Source: Psilocybe azurescens (lineage: Eukaryota; Basidiomycota; Agaricomycetes; Agaricales; Agrocybaceae). From it: a stretch of 64,000 nucleotides of DNA. Positions 47,486-56,977 of the stretch are shown here, one piece after another. The stretch covers positions 1-64,000 of the forward strand of contig JAJIRX010000533.1 in NCBI GenBank assembly GCA_023853785.1, given 5' to 3'. A model generated the notes under the pieces. That model saw only the letters and a program-made list of their open reading frames with translations, was not told the origin of the DNA and ran no database searches. Position 1 is the stretch's first letter. The number at the start of each line of letters is the position of its first letter. The translations under genes and the position numbers were made by a program.

Positions 47486-48461
47486 GGTATTTAAGTTTGG
47501 ATGTGAAATTGTGTTTAGGATATGGATGCTCGGGAGCGACTCGGCAGATGAAGTTCGTAGATGATAGCAAAGAATTCCAATTTTGCGGTGCTAGCGAAAT
47601 CAACCATCATGTGATACAAATTGTCACACGTGACGATTAAATTTAGTTACAACCTTATCCAATTCAATCTTTTGGAACATATCATATTGATATCGCTAAC
47701 TGCATCGACAACACATGAATAATCTGACTGAATATATCTTTTATGTCCAATGTTGCAAGGCCGGCTTCACTTGAGCCAACAATCAATACAATTCCAAGAC
47801 CCGCTCATCGGCCCCGGCCATATTTTTAATCGCCACACATACAACTAAGCGGGCCCGATTATCAAGAAATATATGTTCCTGAATTCCAGGTAGCGATCAC
47901 ACAAAAAGAAATCCACATTACACACCGCCGGGCAGAGCTCCATTTTGACAAAAACATGTTGGGGTACGTGCTATTTCAGTAAAGTTCGGTCGTTAGTTGC
48001 ACATGCTATGGCCAATGACACCTGAACATCGGCCACGTCGGCCAGCTATTTCGGGGCCGAGACTACGACTATCGGCCATGTGTATTGGGGCCGGTGATGG
48101 CTGTAGTCGCATTGGGCCGCCGTTTTCGGGGCCGTTTGACACTTGGTTACACACATCGGGCCGATGTAGCTTACCGCTTCGTTTAGCGTCAGCTGCGCTC
48201 TTCCACTCAAACGATGCACCCTTTCAGACCTCCCACGTCTATTGTCTTCGCTAATAGCTTATTAAAGTATTTGGCTTACTTATTCTGCAGTCAAGCAATA
48301 GTAGGTCTGAGAATTCTCGGGGCCGAGCTGATGCATTACCTGCAATATGCGTGTCTTCATATTCAGGTACTGCAATCGTCAACTTAGTTTGCCTGCATTG
48401 TATTATAATAGCGAACTAACATATTGCCGAATAGGATCATTACTAAACATCGGGCCAACTG
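47486..48461. other. E3 right internal non-coding region with TCGGGGCCGA words
   Basis: No gene seen. Two exact TCGGGGCCGA words (48051, 48317) and several one-off variants. Probably upstream control sequence of gene 4 and subterminal binding region. Confidence 0.55.
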
Positions 48462-48710
48462 GACGCTGTTGCTGGCTGCAGCCGATATATTCGGGGCCGT
48501 GTTCACAATATCGGTGACCTCAGCCGATATCAGGTCAGATTGCCTATACACGTAGAATTCTACGGCACCAAGTGAGTCGCTACATTGTATGTTAGATCGT
48601 CCTACTTCCTATAGGTGTATTCTATAGAATTCTATGGCACCGAGTGACACGTATACATTGTGTACGTTCTATGGTACGAGTCACTCGCTACAATGTAGCT
48701 GCCCTATGTG
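48462..48710 (-). repeat. E3 right terminal inverted repeat, 249 bp
   Basis: Identical in inverse orientation to 35742-35990. Followed by target duplication ATAGAAA at 48711-48717. Confidence 0.97.
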
Positions 48711-49041
48711 ATAGAAAGACCAGTATCAAGTCGATTTTTTAATGCACGACTCAAAGTCTTCATCCAACTTGTAGCAATTATGCACTTTTCATCCTGTAAA
48801 CTTGGATGCTTTTGGCGAGCATGTAAATTAAGCAAGTCTGGATTTTCTACTAGAGAAAAAAGACTAGCAGCACAGTTTCCAAAGAAATATCTGGATTAAA
48901 TGTTGTTGACACAAAATTGCTAAAAGCCAAAAATGTAATATTAGGAAATGGTGTTGTTGGTCCTGATGCTGATACACCAGGAAGATATGCAAGACAGATA
49001 AGCAGCCAGAATAGAGGAAGTAGAGGTGATATAGCCATCAA
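48711..49041 (-). pseudogene. E4 KDZ gene, N-terminal part
   Basis: Start at 49041 with a hydrophobic N-terminus (MMAISPLLPLFWLLICLAYL). FLAFSNFVSTTFNPDISLET, NPDLLNLHARQKHPSLQDEK and TSWMKTLSRALKNRL match the E1 protein (NIFSEFIGQTFGPNISLATV, NPELLTLHARQQNPVFSDER, TGWMKSLSRAVLQR). It is cut by E3 at 48711 and resumes at 35741. The frame changes once near 48855. Confidence 0.85.
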
Positions 49042-49137
49042 GTAGATTGTTATAAAAGATCTGAAAAATCACAGTATACAAACAGTTAGATTTTAAAACA
49101 TTTAAAAGTACATTGCATATATTTATATTCTTCCTAC

Positions 49138-51320
49138 TTACTGCTCAGATTGCTTCTTCTTCTTCTTCTTCTTTGACTTCTCCTGCTCAGATGTATCCTT
49201 TGATGAACTTGCTCTGACCTTTTCCTCAACAGCAACAACTTTTTCCTTCTTTAGCATCTTTCCATCATTATCCATCCATTCCTGTAAATTTTTCAAAGTA
49301 TACCTTGCATCATCACCCCAGAGCTCTACTGCTGTCATGCTATCAGAATCCCCATTAAGCCACTTGCTCATCTTGGGAAAATACTGAGCAGCCCTTTTAA
49401 AAGTTGGACGCCACATGTTACTCCATTGACTCTTCCCAATGAAAAGCTCGATGACTTGCTTCTCAGTTGGTGGTCTGTCAGGCCACTTTGAGATTTTAGC
49501 CATCTGGTCAAGAGCAGCACTAACAGCACAATAGCGACAATACTGGCCAGGAAGGTCTTTGGGTGGATGCTGACGTGTCAGATCCATTGAAACCTTGAGA
49601 ACAGAAGCAAGGGTGGACTCATAAGGAGTGAATGGTTTACAAGAAATAGTTTCTTCAGCAGCAGTGGTGTTGATGTTACTGGTTTCAACCTCACCAGATG
49701 TTGATATAGATAGTGAAGGAGAGCGAGTGTGGACCAGAACACTGTGTGGCATGACAGAACGAGAGATAGGTGGAAGAGATGCAGCCTGAAGAGATCGAGC
49801 ATGTGATGGCACAATAGAAGAAAAAGAAATCGAAGGCTCAAAAGAGCTCTATAGCATTGAATTAGTAATATTTAGCATGCTGAGCTTGTTATATAATACT
49901 CACACAAAGAATATGAAGAGTTTGTTTACCATTATGAACTTTGAATGAAATTTCATCATTGGATTCCACTGCATTATTGTAGAAACCCTTCATGTCCCAA
50001 AGTTCATCTATAGCATCCCAGATAAGAATATGATTTTCTAAATATAGTCAGATAGAAATTTAAATTAGTATGTATTATGAAAAACTGACTGGTGATTGGT
50101 TCAAAAGACTAGCAACATTTTGCAAAACTGGCTCTAAGTTTTTGTTGACAGTAACAGGAACCCGCATGCTAGGCCTCATTTTTGTTGCCTGAAGCTGAGA
50201 AGGATCCAAAACAGATGAATACAAAAGAACAAAGCCCTTTACTTTGTTGAAAATAGGTGAAAAATGAAGATCTTCATCATCAACTGGATTATAAGTCAAT
50301 CCAACTGCTCGGCCTCAAAAATGCCACCTGTAGCCCGAGAAGAACCTTCAGGACGAGGTGGGCTTTCCATAGTGGCATCTGTTTATAATTAAATAATTAA
50401 TTAAAATAAGTATAAATATAAACACCAACCTTCATCAGAAAGCTTGTTTTCAGATGTTTTCTGCTCCTCTGAACTGATAGCAACTGGAGCAGAAATATCT
50501 GGAGCAGGCAAAGACATTGCAGTGGTTGAGACGAGAGGAGTAGGAGCATCACTGATGCTTGGGGCAGCAGCAGACAGAGTTGTAGCTTCAGCATTGATAG
50601 CTGCAGTTCCAGTACCACCAGTTGAAGAAATAGCAGTCAGAAGAGACTCAATTGTAGAGACTGGTGCTGAACGCCGAGGAGGTGCAACTGAATCATCTCC
50701 TTCTGCCAGAACTTTTAAAGTGCTTAAAATATTTTAATATATATATATAAACAAAGAACAAAAACAAACTCACTGAGTCTGTTTCCTAATCCGCTTAGCT
50801 TCCTCAGCTTCAACAGCTGCATTTTTCTCTGCAGTTGTCCTACGCTGTTTTGATCTGAAAATAAAGTTAGAAATAAATTAAAATATAGTCAATAACTTCT
50901 TACTTCTTGACCTCTTTCTTCAAAGTTGCTTTCCTCCCTCTTCTCCCCCTTTCCTCAACTTATCAACCACCATCTCCTCCAGATCTGGTAACCCTGCTCC
51001 ATCCCCCCCCTCCTCCCCCTCCTCCTCCTCCTCCCCCTCCTCCTTCTCCCCTTCCTCCCTGTCCTCCTTCTCCCCTTTCTCCCCTTCCTCCCCTCCTCCT
51101 TCTCCCCTTCCTCCCCTTCCTCCCCCTCCTCCCCCCCCTCCTCTCCCTCTCCTCCTTCCTTCTCCTTCTCTAGATCTGTCTTGGCTGCCCTGTTTGAACC
51201 AGACCTTAATCTCTTCTTAGCAGTCTGAGCAGCACTAGACCCTTGCCTCTTCCTGCTATTAGAAGCAACAGCAGAACCAGCAGGTGTAGCTTTGGTGGTA
51301 GACCTAGTAGTAGCAGGCAT
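49138..51320 (-). CDS. E4 companion gene
   Basis: The start at 51320 (MPATTRSTTKATPAGSAVAS) is followed by basic SRKRQGSSAAQTAKKRLRS and a Glu/Gly/Lys repeat (EGGEEGEEGEEGEKEEG). Further exons: KQRRTTAEKNAAVEAEEAKR (about 50770-50860), Ser/Thr/Ala-rich 50400-50720, YNPVDDEDLHFSPIFNKVKG (50100-50290), HILIWDAIDELWDMKGFYNN (about 49930-50040), and the last exon 49138-49812 with FIGKSQWSNMWRPTFKRAA, YFPKMSKWLNGD, LKNLQEWMDNDG and a Lys-rich tail. The stop lies 97 bp before the KDZ gene start, mirroring E1. One base is missing in the A3 run near 50929. No named domain. A nuclear accessory protein is my inference. Confidence 0.6.
50995..51175. repeat. Polypyrimidine coding microsatellite in E4 companion gene
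   Basis: Tandem CCTCCTTCTCCCCTTCCTCC-type units on the plus strand, encoding EGE/RKGR-type repeats on the minus strand. Confidence 0.8.
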
Positions 51321-51596
51321 AGTGCAGGTGGTGAGCTAGCAGTACAGTGATGATGGCAGTTACAGAACAAGAGGCAATCTGCGCTTCAAGCAGAGAGTAA
51401 TCTTAATATGGTAACTCATATAAATACTCCAAAATAAATCCAAGTTCACTACGAAAATTCAAGCCCAGTGAATACATGAAATATATATATATATGCTAAC
51501 TAAGGCTATATACATTGTAAAAAGTTAGCTATATAACTACATAGAGAACATCATGCAAGAGGGGACAGAGACAAGGACAGGCAATGACAGAGGGGT

Positions 51597-51918
51597 GGGT
51601 AGCATGGCGGCCACAGAGGGGTGCAGCAAGGTGGCACGATGTGGGGCCACGCGAGCTGGCAACGGCGGATGCAGCAGGTAGTGTGGCAGCCACCGAGGGG
51701 TACAGCAGGGTGGCACGATGGGGGCCACACGAGCTGGCAACGGCAGAGGCAGTGGGTAGCGTGGCGGCCACAGAGGGGTGCAGCGGGGCAGCACGATGGG
51801 GGGCCACACGAGCTGGCAATGTCAAGGGGGCGAGTGACGTGGCAGCCAGAGGGGTGCAGCGGGGCAGCACAATGTGGGGGCCACACGAGCTGGCAACGGC
51901 GGAGGCCGCAGTACGACG
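51597..51918. repeat. Tandem repeat, about four 78-80 bp units
   Basis: Units start at about 51597, 51677, 51755 and 51832. Each contains GGGGTGCAGC(R)GGG, GGCACGATG and CACACGAGCTGGCAA. GC-rich, within the 5' region of E4. Frames through it on both strands are likely artefacts. Confidence 0.85.
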
Positions 51919-52619
51919 TGGCAGCTACAGTGGCCCCATGTTGGGATACCCAACAGCAGGGCCACCGTCGACGGCGACGAGGACGCTGTGCATGCCCTCA
52001 TCAGTGCCATGTGCCGTCGACACGGGGTCTGCGCCTGCGTGGTTCGTTAGCAAAAGAAGGGGATAGGCGGGACGGTATGTACTCACCTCCTTCCCCAGTT
52101 CCTCCCAGGCCCCCTTCCCTCCCATTTTGAGCAGCGGCAAAGCGGCGGCTACCCGATCCGCCTCGCAGACAGTGATGACGAGGCCGTCACGAGACGAGAA
52201 GGGTGGCAGCAGGTGAGGGACGGCAGCGGCGGTGAAGAGGGCAAGGCGACGGAGAGAGAAAGGGAAGGGGGAGATGGTGGTGGTTGGAAAGAAAGAAGCA
52301 GTTGACAGCACACACATCCATTTGATGGTGATCGTGCTGATCGGCCGATGCCAGGCATGCATGCGCATCACATGCGCCTGTGAAATTCTTACCCCGCAGA
52401 CTGAACAAAATGCAAAATTTCATTTACAGGGAGGCGTTGCTCTCTGGTATATTTAAATGTAGTCTCAGTTAATTGTTATTATACAGTGTCAGTTTTTATG
52501 TTATTTTTTGCAATTGATATTAATATTAATAACTAATGATTATACTTCGGATATTATGTTAATTATTGCATCCAGTGGACTGTGCTAATAAACATATTAT
52601 TTGTTGTTATTCAGTGAAT
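51919..52619 (-). other. E4 5' region, no supported gene
   Basis: Short GC-rich frames on both strands (for example 51925-52371 minus) without recognised domains. By position it may hold the first exon of the companion gene. 52440-52619 is AT-rich. Confidence 0.35.
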
Positions 52620-52817
52620 ATTTAAGCCCCAGTCCAGTGGACTCCAGTGGACTCCAGTGGACTTGACTGGACTCTCAATCCACTGGACTGAGACTGGACT
52701 GAAAATTTGGCAGGAGTCCAGTGTGAGTCCAGTGGACTCCAGTGGACTGCAGTCCAGTTCCAGTCCAGTGGAGTCCACTGGAGTCCATATGGATTGTGTG
52801 GGGGAAAGGAAAGACCT
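52620..52817. repeat. E4 right subterminal repeats and end
   Basis: AGTGGACTCC and GGACTGGA words, at least ten copies in both orientations, ending GGGGGAAAGGAAAGACCT. Confidence 0.75.
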
Positions 52818-53892
52818 CGTGGAGGCTCCACATGGAGTCCAGCCGGAATTGACCCATCCTCCATGTGGACCAATGTGGAGGATGTGGAACTCCATCTGGA
52901 CTCCATGTGGAACTTCATTTGGAGTTCATGCGGTGTCCATATGGAGTTCCACATCCTCTACATGGATTCTATTTGGATTTAACCTCAACTGAATAATCTT
53001 GGCCATCCTATATTTGTATTAATAAAGGTTGACAAGTCCTTTGAACAAGTATTGTAAAAAACTTGGGAATCTTGGCAAAAAACTAGTCAATTTATTGTTG
53101 ATTCATATCATTATATCAACTATCAAACAAGTGATTATCTATGCCATAAATGGTGTAATCCAGCTCCATTAAATGGTTCTGCTCCTAATCTTGTGGTTCT
53201 AGCAAAGACTAAAGATGGAACAGAATATTTTCAACAAGCATTTAATATACAAGCATGTGAACAATTAAATTCATTGTTAGGTGGCTTTGATTCAATTCTA
53301 AAACACATGAAATCTGGGAATTTTGATTGGTTTTTACATTCAATGCTGTTCTATCACACTCAAAATGTCATTCAAAAGCAGAAACGAAGAGAAAAGCCTC
53401 ATCAAATTGATGATACTGAAGATAATGAAGAAGAAAAGAATGAAAACTATATTAAAAGACACTGGGATATAGAAGATGATGAGGCATAAGAGTGTAGAAA
53501 AAGAAGTGTATTCTAGTGTACCACTATAAATTATTTGATTCAATTTGAAGACTTTAAGAGCTTTATATAGACTTCTTACAGATAATCTATTTATAAGCTT
53601 GTGAGTCTACTACTCACTTAGATAATGAATTTAAAATAAATATACAAAAGCTCCATCTAGATTCTATCTAGACCTTGACTATACTAATAAAAAATAAAGA
53701 ATATTAAGACCTATATGGAGTCTATACAGAGTCCATGTGGAGTCCATGCAGAGTCTATATGGAGTCCAGGTGGACTCCATCTGGCCTCAAGTGGACTCCA
53801 AGTGGACTCCACTTATCAAAGATGACTTTTGAACATTTACATATGTTCCAGGTGGACTCCATATGGAGTATATGGGTGGAGGTAAAGTACAT
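52818..53892 (+). mobile_element. E5: 3' fragment of another KDZ element
   Basis: Starts with TCCACATGGAGTCC-type repeats (52825-52985), then the C-terminal part of a KDZ transposase on the plus strand, then GGAGTCTA/TGGACTCC repeats (53700-53880) and an end GGTAAAGTACAT like the GTAAAGTAC end of B. The 5' part is deleted. Confidence 0.6.
53000..53489 (+). pseudogene. E5 KDZ transposase C-terminal domain
   Basis: Reads FVLIKVDKSFEQV, SQFIVDSYHYINYQ, CHKWCNPAPLNGSAPNL, ACEQLNSLLGGFDSILKH and NFDWFLHSMLFYHTQN, ending in an acidic tail (DIEDDEA) at 53489. It is collinear with the E1 transposase end and intact through the region where E1 has two frame breaks. It therefore serves as an internal control for those breaks. 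The upstream cysteine clusters are missing. Confidence 0.85.
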
Positions 53893-54200
53893 GCTTCACC
53901 GTGTAACTATAGGGCTGTTGGTGTTCAGCGGTTGGCATGATAAGCAGGCAGCAGTGTGAATGACACTAATAGCACTCAGAGCCATTGACAATAACAAGAG
54001 CGGGGGGAAGGGAGGTAGGCAGTGGAGGTGGTAGTGAACAAAGAACAGAAGTTGAACTTTACGATTAATACCATGAACATTCAACGTGTCAGGTGATCTG
54101 TGGGAAAACAGAAGTGGAGCTAAATAAAGACCCCTTTATACTGCTCCAACGTCTCCCTCTGTCTACCGGTGGGGTAGGGTGCCCCACAATTCCTAATATA
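53893..54200. other. Spacer
   Basis: No gene recognised between the end of E5 and the DUF5077-like remnant. Confidence 0.4.
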
Positions 54201-54399
54201 TTCAAAAAAAAGCCACCACTGCCATGTCACAGCTGCACTGACTGCTGGTACCACTGCCTCCTGTTCGCGAATTGTGATCACAGCGAGCCCACTGTCTAAT
54301 CTCATTCTCTGTCATCCCAAGAATCAAGTACACATACATTAAGCAAATATAACTTGTATGCCATATTTTTCCGCATCCTGCCCCACTGGAACAGTCACT

Positions 54400-54940
54400 T
54401 TGTTGTAGAAATACTCGCTGTTGGCAGGCACGGTGTACGTCATGTGCACTGATGGGCCGCAGCATGACCAATAGTAATTCAGCGGGGTCGTTGGCAAAGT
54501 TGATTGCAGAGGCCATGGTCATGCTCAAGCTGGACACATAGCCAAAGTATGCTCCATCCTTGGTGACTCCCTGCAGGTCGACCTTCACATATCCAAGGGC
54601 TGCCACATTGATGGTGCCGACAGGATAGGTCTTGGGAGTCGTCCCAGCAAGTTGGACAGTGAATGCGGTCCCATTGACGGTGACTTTGATGGTGCTGTTG
54701 TTGCTGCCTGCAAGGTAGGCGTTCAGCCCGATTGTGACTGAACCTGTGGAGGCCATGCAGAAGTATGCACTGGTGATGGTGCTCGCACTGTTCCAGTTGG
54801 CCAGGCCATTGTCGTTGATGACCTCGCTAGCTCCTGCAGAAGCAGTTGTGATGAAGGCATTGCCTGCAAAGCTACAGTTTTTGTTGACATGGTAGTAGAA
54901 GTGCTGCTGATGCTTGTAACTTGACTCATTAACAACAACT
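54400..54940 (-). pseudogene. DUF5077/DUF3472-like protein fragment
   Basis: The minus strand reads YYHVNKNCSFAGNAFITTAS, NDNGLANWNSASTITSAYF, STGSVTIGLNAYLAGSNNST, VNGTAFTVQLAGTT, PVGTINVAALGYVKVDLQGV and then TKDGAYFGYVSSL. This is the beta-rich carbohydrate-binding-like domain DUF5077 that precedes DUF3472 in secreted fungal proteins. Shortly after FANDPAE the frame shifts (YYWSC and VHMTYTVPANSEYFYN are in neighbouring frames, about 54380-54470). No signal peptide or full DUF3472 is seen. A host-like gene remnant rather than a transposon gene; the family assignment is from memory of motifs. Confidence 0.55.
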
Positions 54941-54954
54941 ACCAGGCATACTTA

Positions 54955-55620
54955 TAGCAAAGGAGAGAGACAGAGAAAGGGTATTCTGCGACCATACTGC
55001 TTCTCCATGCGATCATTGAGTTCCCCAATGACACTGAATACTTCCATTCTGTCAGCCACAATGGCATTTCTAGCGAATTTATTCGGAACTGTCTTCTCTA
55101 TCTTTGACACTATATTTGAATCCATGTCCTTGTAGCTGCGAGAGCAAATTCAACCATAGTTTTTCCCAAAAAAAAAAACATAACATGAAACAGCATGAAG
55201 CTCATCAACAAACTAATCATCTTTAAAGACGGTGCAGTGTAGGGCATGTAACCATTTGCACTGTTTGTGCGCTGGTAATGTCCTCATTTCATATTTTTCA
55301 CGGTTTGAGGATCAGGCCATGATCACTGCAGTGCTCTAATGCTGACTGACTTCACTTCTAACATTTGCCAAATCATTCCTCTCTTCAACCCTGGATCCTA
55401 CAATGAAAGCTATGCCATTTGACTGGCCTGCAAGATGCAAACAAGTTTTGAGTATGTCCCATGGATCGGTAGATGACTTTGTCCGGGGCCCCGGGTTAAA
55501 GTTTCGGCCGCCTTTGAGTCGAAGCTTCAAGCATCATGCAATGTGATAACTTCAGTGCATGTTCTGCCACTGGCATCAAATGCCCACAAAAGACCAAAAG
55601 AAACAGAATTATCTTATGTG
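54955..55620 (-). pseudogene. Unidentified exon-like fragments
   Basis: Minus-strand pieces SNIVSKIEKTVPNKFARNAI and MEVFSVIGELNDRMEKQYGR (54960-55130), and SHLPIHGTYSKLVC-type sequence near 55390-55560 in mixed frames. No family recognised. Confidence 0.3.
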
Positions 55621-56000
55621 TAAATAGTGTTATCAATACAAAACATATAGCAAATTTTTTTGGGGGCAGCATCATGTCAGTCGATTGAAGGGGCAAAAGA
55701 GCTCATACACCAAGCAAGAGCAGCTCTCTGCTGGCAACCTCCAGCCTTTCCAACTTCTTTTGGAGGTCTGCTCTTTTGTCAGCGACTTGAGGACTCTCCT
55801 GCACCAGCTCCTTGCAGATCTGATGGCCATCCTGCCCATTGATCCCAAGGCTGGTGTACAGCACCACGAGAACATCCTGCTTGATACCAAACAAGGTCAA
55901 GGTCAATAGTGAGAGGTACATTGTCCGTAAACTGCTTGTATGCAACTAAGAAGATGAGTTAGTTAGTAAGTTAAATGATAGATATCACACCATACCTTGA

Positions 56001-56453
56001 AAATATGTTACGATCTCAAGTTAGAATCACGCAGTATGCATAATCTAACCACCAATCGTTTACAAGAACAGGTTCGAGTTCAAGTTGAGCAGGTAAAGCA
56101 GGTTGGATTCTCAAAAACTAGCTAAAGAATACAGTAGATGCTTCCTCGTATAAATACTATGAACTGTACAGCTAGTTGAAACGAGATCAAATGTTCATCA
56201 ACAGATGTATATAAGAATAAGAGAAACAGATTGAGTTGAAACAAGTTTGAATGTTCATCAGCAGATGTATATAAGAATAAGAGAAACAGATCAATTGTTC
56301 ATCAAAAGATGTATCATAAAAGAAGGAAGTGAAAGTAAAGTTCATCAGAGCGTACAATGATGTATCAATGATGTGAAAGATGACAAAGAAAAGGAAAAGA
56401 AAAGAAAAGAAAAGAGAAAAGAAAAAGAAAAAAGGACTTGTTGTAACAAAATA
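56001..56453. repeat. Target duplication AAATA flanking the solo LTR
   Basis: AAATA at 56001-56005 and 56449-56453 brackets the LTR at 56006-56448. It proves insertion into the dynamin exon. Confidence 0.9.
56006..56448 (-). mobile_element. Solo LTR of the Gypsy-2 family
   Basis: 443 bp, TGTTAC..GTAACA, inverted and clearly similar to the Gypsy-2 LTR at 60307-60751 (shared GTATAAATACTATGAACTGT box and the AACTAGCTAAAG start region). No internal sequence is present, so it arose by LTR-LTR recombination. Confidence 0.93.
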
Positions 56454-56977
56454 TGCCCTGATGTCTGCCATGATATTTAACACAGGTTCCATAGGATTGG
56501 GTGGAAGTAGTTTGGCTAAGTCATGGGCTTGTACTCCGCCAAAGCCAGCTTTGGCCAAACCAGCTAAAGCTTTGGCAATACCTGTTGGTTGTGCAATAGG
56601 AAGGTTCTTTGATGCGGAACTGAATGTTGTCAGAGGAACTTTATACTCATGAATGGCATTCACGACATCCAGCTCCTCGTATTTTTGCGCACACTCTTAT
56701 AGTGGGAGAGAAACTTAGCACGAGATAATGGGTGTTCAACGAAAAGGGAGATCTTCAAGCTTCATAAGCCAGATGATGTGCTTTTCTATGCATTTGAGAC
56801 ACTTTTTCAGATGTTGCTGCATGATGGTCCTACAGAGCAGTCAAAATGTGAGTCTCAAAATTGGCTATGAAGGCTGATAATTATTATTTAACACTTGCCT
56901 GACATGCTGTTCAAGGTATCCCTGTCCAAATTTGCTGAAATGTTTCTTGATAAGACCTTTGATATGCTTGGAGATGG

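Larger units (their letters stand above)
35742..48710 (-). mobile_element. E3: complete KDZ DNA transposon, 12,969 bp
   Basis: The terminal inverted repeats 35742-35990 and 48462-48710 are identical over 249 bp and start CACATAGGGCAGC. A 7-bp target duplication, ATAGAAA, flanks the element (35735-35741 and 48711-48717). It interrupts the E4 KDZ gene, whose two sides read on correctly. It carries four gene regions, including a CxC2-type KDZ transposase. Identical repeats imply a recent move. Confidence 0.95.
33113..52817 (-). mobile_element. E4: older KDZ element of the E1 type, split by nested insertions
   Basis: The CxC5 gene of this element is found in three pieces (33113-33254, 35639-35741, 48711-49041) that join in frame order when A and E3 are removed. 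The companion gene is at 49138-51320. The right end is GGAAAGGAAAGACCT at 52817 with AGTGGACTCC repeats before it. The CxC6/transposase part and the left end are missing, replaced at 33112 by E1. Confidence 0.75.
55690..56977 (-). pseudogene. Dynamin-family GTPase, stalk/GED fragment split by a solo LTR
   Basis: Pieces on the minus strand in order: SKHIKGLIKKHFSKFGQGYL (about 56900-56977), CIEKHIIWLMKLEDLPF and NTHYL (about 56740-56810), KYEELDVVNAIHEYKVPL, AKALAGLAKAGFGGVQAHDL, PMEPVLNIMADIRAYF (56449-56690), then beyond the LTR AYKQFTDNVPLTIDLDLV and DVLVVLYTSLGINGQDGHQI with SPQVADKRADLQKKLERLEV (55700-55955). This is the middle region and GTPase-effector domain of fungal dynamin-like proteins that act on membranes. 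An intron with GTATGG..TTCTTAG is visible at 55955-55997. The GTPase domain is missing because element B starts at 56978. Confidence 0.75.

Noticed and set aside
26184..48710. TET/JBP oxygenase gene, known to ride in some fungal KDZ elements
   Set aside because: No frame shows the HxD...H iron-binding pattern in a suitable context; none of the E1 or E3 genes fits.
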